Shown here: piece after piece, positions 6,986 through 8,524 of the stretch | Position numbering within the stretch: position 1 is the first letter of the stretch | Layout of the letters: each line of letters begins with the position of its first letter | Notes under the pieces: generated by a model | What the model was told of the DNA's origin: nothing | Seen by the model: only the letters and a program-made list of their open reading frames with translations | Database searches by the model: none | Source of the DNA: an uncultured Prevotella sp. | Lineage (GTDB): Bacteria > Bacteroidota > Bacteroidia > Bacteroidales > Bacteroidaceae | DNA: 8,524 nucleotides | Assembly: GCA_945637645.1 (NCBI GenBank) | Contig: CALZDK010000085.1 | Span: forward strand, 1-8,524 | Reading direction: 5' to 3' | Program-made: the position numbers and the translations under genes

Positions 6986-7088
6986 CTATCTCTTAGGTCT
7001 TTTAATGTTTGATTCGCCGTCAGGCAACAAGGATTGTCAGACGTCTGATGCCCAACGGCGAATCCTTATATCAATGTGAAATTAAAAA
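6986..7088 (-). other. araP-araR spacer (103 nt)
   Basis: Spacer holding the hairpin at 7011-7064 with about 25 nt of AT-rich sequence on each side. On the minus strand it contains no TTTG, so an exact TAnnTTTG promoter is absent. An AAGAG stretch about 5 nt ahead of the araR ATG may serve as a ribosome binding site. Confidence 0.5.
7011..7064 (-). promoter_or_regulatory. Intercistronic RNA hairpin between araP and araR
   Basis: In the minus-strand transcript GATTCGCCGT (plus 7055-7064) pairs perfectly with ACGGCGAATC (plus 7011-7020). The stem continues through two tandem G-U pairs (7053-7054 with 7021-7022) into GGCA/TGCC (7049-7052 with 7023-7026), giving 16 pairs around a 22-nt apical region. 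That region includes the perfect 12-base palindrome TCAGACGTCTGA (7037-7048). In the plus-strand RNA the two G-U positions would be C-A mismatches, so the structure favours the sense transcript. No T-run follows on either strand, so it does not look like an intrinsic terminator. Plausible roles are 3'-end protection or processing of the transporter message, or attenuation ahead of araR. A dispersed palindromic repeat is the main alternative. Confidence 0.7.
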
Positions 7089-8524
7089 TTACCAGAAGTA
7101 AGCATAGAATGCTGCACAGAGACCGATGACAACAAGTGTTCCCACAATGTCGAACCAGCCCCAACTTTCTCTAATAGACTTCTTGAAGTCTGCAGTGAAA
7201 GTGATAGCCTCCACCTGAGCCTTGCTTGGAGCAGGGGTGAAGCAGCTGACAACTATCATGAAGAGAATGAGGAACACAAGCAGCCAGCACTCAAACACGA
7301 GCCAGTTGGTCTGCCAGAACCATGCTGTGGCATCCCAGAATGCTCCATCCATGGCTGCCTTTCCAGTGTCGGTGATAACGTTGGTGACAAGGCGAAGCAT
7401 ACCGATGAGGAAACCTACTATCATGGTATATTCACCTGATTTTGGAGTAATCTTCTTGGAGAAAATACCCATTGCAAACACTGCTACCATTGCTGGAGCG
7501 AGAAGCGACTGGATTCCCTGGAGATAGTTGTAGAGAGTGTCCATCTTCATCATGATAGGCAGCCATGCAAAACCGAGCACAACGACAACAACAGTGGCAA
7601 CACGGCCAACAAAGACATAGTGTGCCTCGCTCATACCCTTCTTAAGAGGCTTGTAGAAGTCCTCTGTGAAGAGGGTCGCACAGCTGTTGAAGAATGCTGC
7701 CAACGAAGCTACGAGGGCACAGATGAAACCAATGGTAACAATACCCTTGATACCTGCAGGAAGTACGTTCTTAACCATGATGGCAAAGGCGGCATCGGTC
7801 TCCTGCATCTCAATGGTTCCCTGCTCTGCCAAAGCAGCGGCAATCATACCAGGGATAAGGAACATGAAGCAAGGGAGAACCTTGAAGAAACCTGCGGCGA
7901 TAGTACCACGGCGGGCACGCTTCATAACCTCCTCGTTGCTCTCGCCGGGCACCTGTCCGAGCACACGCTGAACGATATGCTGGTCAGTACACCAATACCA
8001 AAAACCGATGATGGTTGCACCGAGGAACACAACGAAGCCTGGATACTCCTGATACATGCTGTCGCCAGCCTCCCAGTGGAACATGTGAGTGGTTCCATAA
8101 CCGTTGTTAAGCTGGTTGCAATAGTTCATCATGCTTGTCCATCCCTCACCAATGCTGCCTCCACCGAGAGTGGCGAGACCAAGGAAGAGAACGAGGAACG
8201 AACCGATGACGAGAATTGGGGTTTGGATGGTGGAAAGGGTCATCACACCCTTCATACCGCCGAACACGGTGAAGATGGTGGTAAGGATGATAAGACCTAT
8301 CGCGCCTGCCCAGAAGTTCAAGCCCCAGAGATACTCAAAGAAGATACCGCCTGTAAGGGCTGTAACACTCACCTTAGTGAGGATATATGCAACAAGTGTG
8401 ATGATAGAAAGCCACGAGCCGGTGCGCTGTGTGTAGCGGAACTTGAGGAAGTCTGGCATGGTGATGATTTTGCCCATCTTGTTGATGAGAAGCTGATAGA
8501 ACGGTACGAAAAGCCAACCGAGGA
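7089..8524 (-). CDS. araP: Sodium:solute symporter (SGLT-like), probable arabinose importer, 5' end beyond window
   Basis: Inner-membrane Na+-coupled sugar transporter of the SSS family. The frame is open from the window edge, and residues before the Met at 8477 (GWLFVPFYQ) already match the family, so that Met is internal. About 477 residues are visible and an N-terminal portion is missing. Landmarks in order: ITMPDFLKFRY (family YTMPEFL-RRY motif), FTVFGGMKGVM with TLSTIQT, the SGLT signature region WYWCTDQHIVQRVLG, FFKVLPCFMFLIPGM, and SLAAFFNSCATLFTEDFYKPL, which corresponds to the Na+-site helix and the following loop. Roughly a dozen hydrophobic segments can be counted, the last ending FYAYFW at the C-terminus. 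Arabinose as substrate is inferred from its place ahead of araR-araD-araA-araB; glucose or galactose cannot be excluded from sequence. The symbol follows usage for this operon position in Bacteroides. Confidence 0.9.
   Translation of the reverse strand, partial: LGWLFVPFYQLLINKMGKIITMPDFLKFRYTQRTGSWLSIITLVAYILTKVSVTALTGGIFFEYLWGLNFWAGAIGLIILTTIFTVFGGMKGVMTLSTIQTPILVIGSFLVLFLGLATLGGGSIGEGWTSMMNYCNQLNNGYGTTHMFHWEAGDSMYQEYPGFVVFLGATIIGFWYWCTDQHIVQRVLGQVPGESNEEVMKRARRGTIAAGFFKVLPCFMFLIPGMIAAALAEQGTIEMQETDAAFAIMVKNVLPAGIKGIVTIGFICALVASLAAFFNSCATLFTEDFYKPLKKGMSEAHYVFVGRVATVVVVVLGFAWLPIMMKMDTLYNYLQGIQSLLAPAMVAVFAMGIFSKKITPKSGEYTMIVGFLIGMLRLVTNVITDTGKAAMDGAFWDATAWFWQTNWLVFECWLLVFLILFMIVVSCFTPAPSKAQVEAITFTADFKKSIRESWGWFDIVGTLVVIGLCAAFYAYFW

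Noticed and set aside
7011..7064. Classical Rho-independent terminator between araP and araR
   Set aside because: The stem is strong, but the bases after it are A-rich on the minus strand and mixed on the plus strand, with no T-run on either side.
8475..8477. This ATG as the true start of the symporter
   Set aside because: The frame is open upstream to the window edge and reads GWLFVPFYQ, which matches SSS family sequence, so the gene is cut by the window.

Overview
The window carries a single co-directional gene block on the minus strand: an L-arabinose catabolic operon of the Bacteroidales type. Coding regions are of moderate GC and the spacers are AT-rich and mostly short. Three things point to Bacteroidales, with a Prevotella/Bacteroides relative most likely (the genus cannot be fixed from this sequence): a Nudix-fold AraR regulator, an SGLT-like sodium symporter in place of an ABC or MFS arabinose importer, and a roughly 530-residue FGGY ribulokinase with an atypical first ATP loop.

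In the direction of transcription (high to low coordinates) the order is: a sodium:solute symporter (araP-type, 5' end off the window); a 103-nt spacer with a strong imperfect hairpin; araR (Nudix-like domain plus winged helix); araD (L-ribulose-5-phosphate 4-epimerase); a 129-nt spacer that opens with four 7-bp tandem repeats; araA (L-arabinose isomerase); araB (L-ribulokinase, 5 nt after araA); a 61-nt spacer with a 14-bp direct repeat; a secreted GH51 alpha-L-arabinofuranosidase; and transketolase (3' end off the window). No gene-free stretch exceeds 300 bases. No RNA gene, mobile element or CRISPR array was seen.

The genes form one pathway. The exported GH51 enzyme releases L-arabinose from arabino-oligosaccharides in the periplasm and the symporter imports it with Na+. 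AraA makes L-ribulose, AraB phosphorylates it, and AraD epimerises L-ribulose-5-phosphate to D-xylulose-5-phosphate. Transketolase then feeds that into the pentose phosphate pathway. AraR probably senses arabinose and controls the operon that contains it. An exact Bacteroidetes -7 box (TAnnTTTG) is absent from all the spacers, which fits a long message started upstream of the window.

I do not see a new multi-gene system. The least explained element is the araP-araR hairpin. Its 16-bp stem closes completely only in the minus-strand RNA, through two G-U pairs, and a competing pairing overlaps one of its arms.
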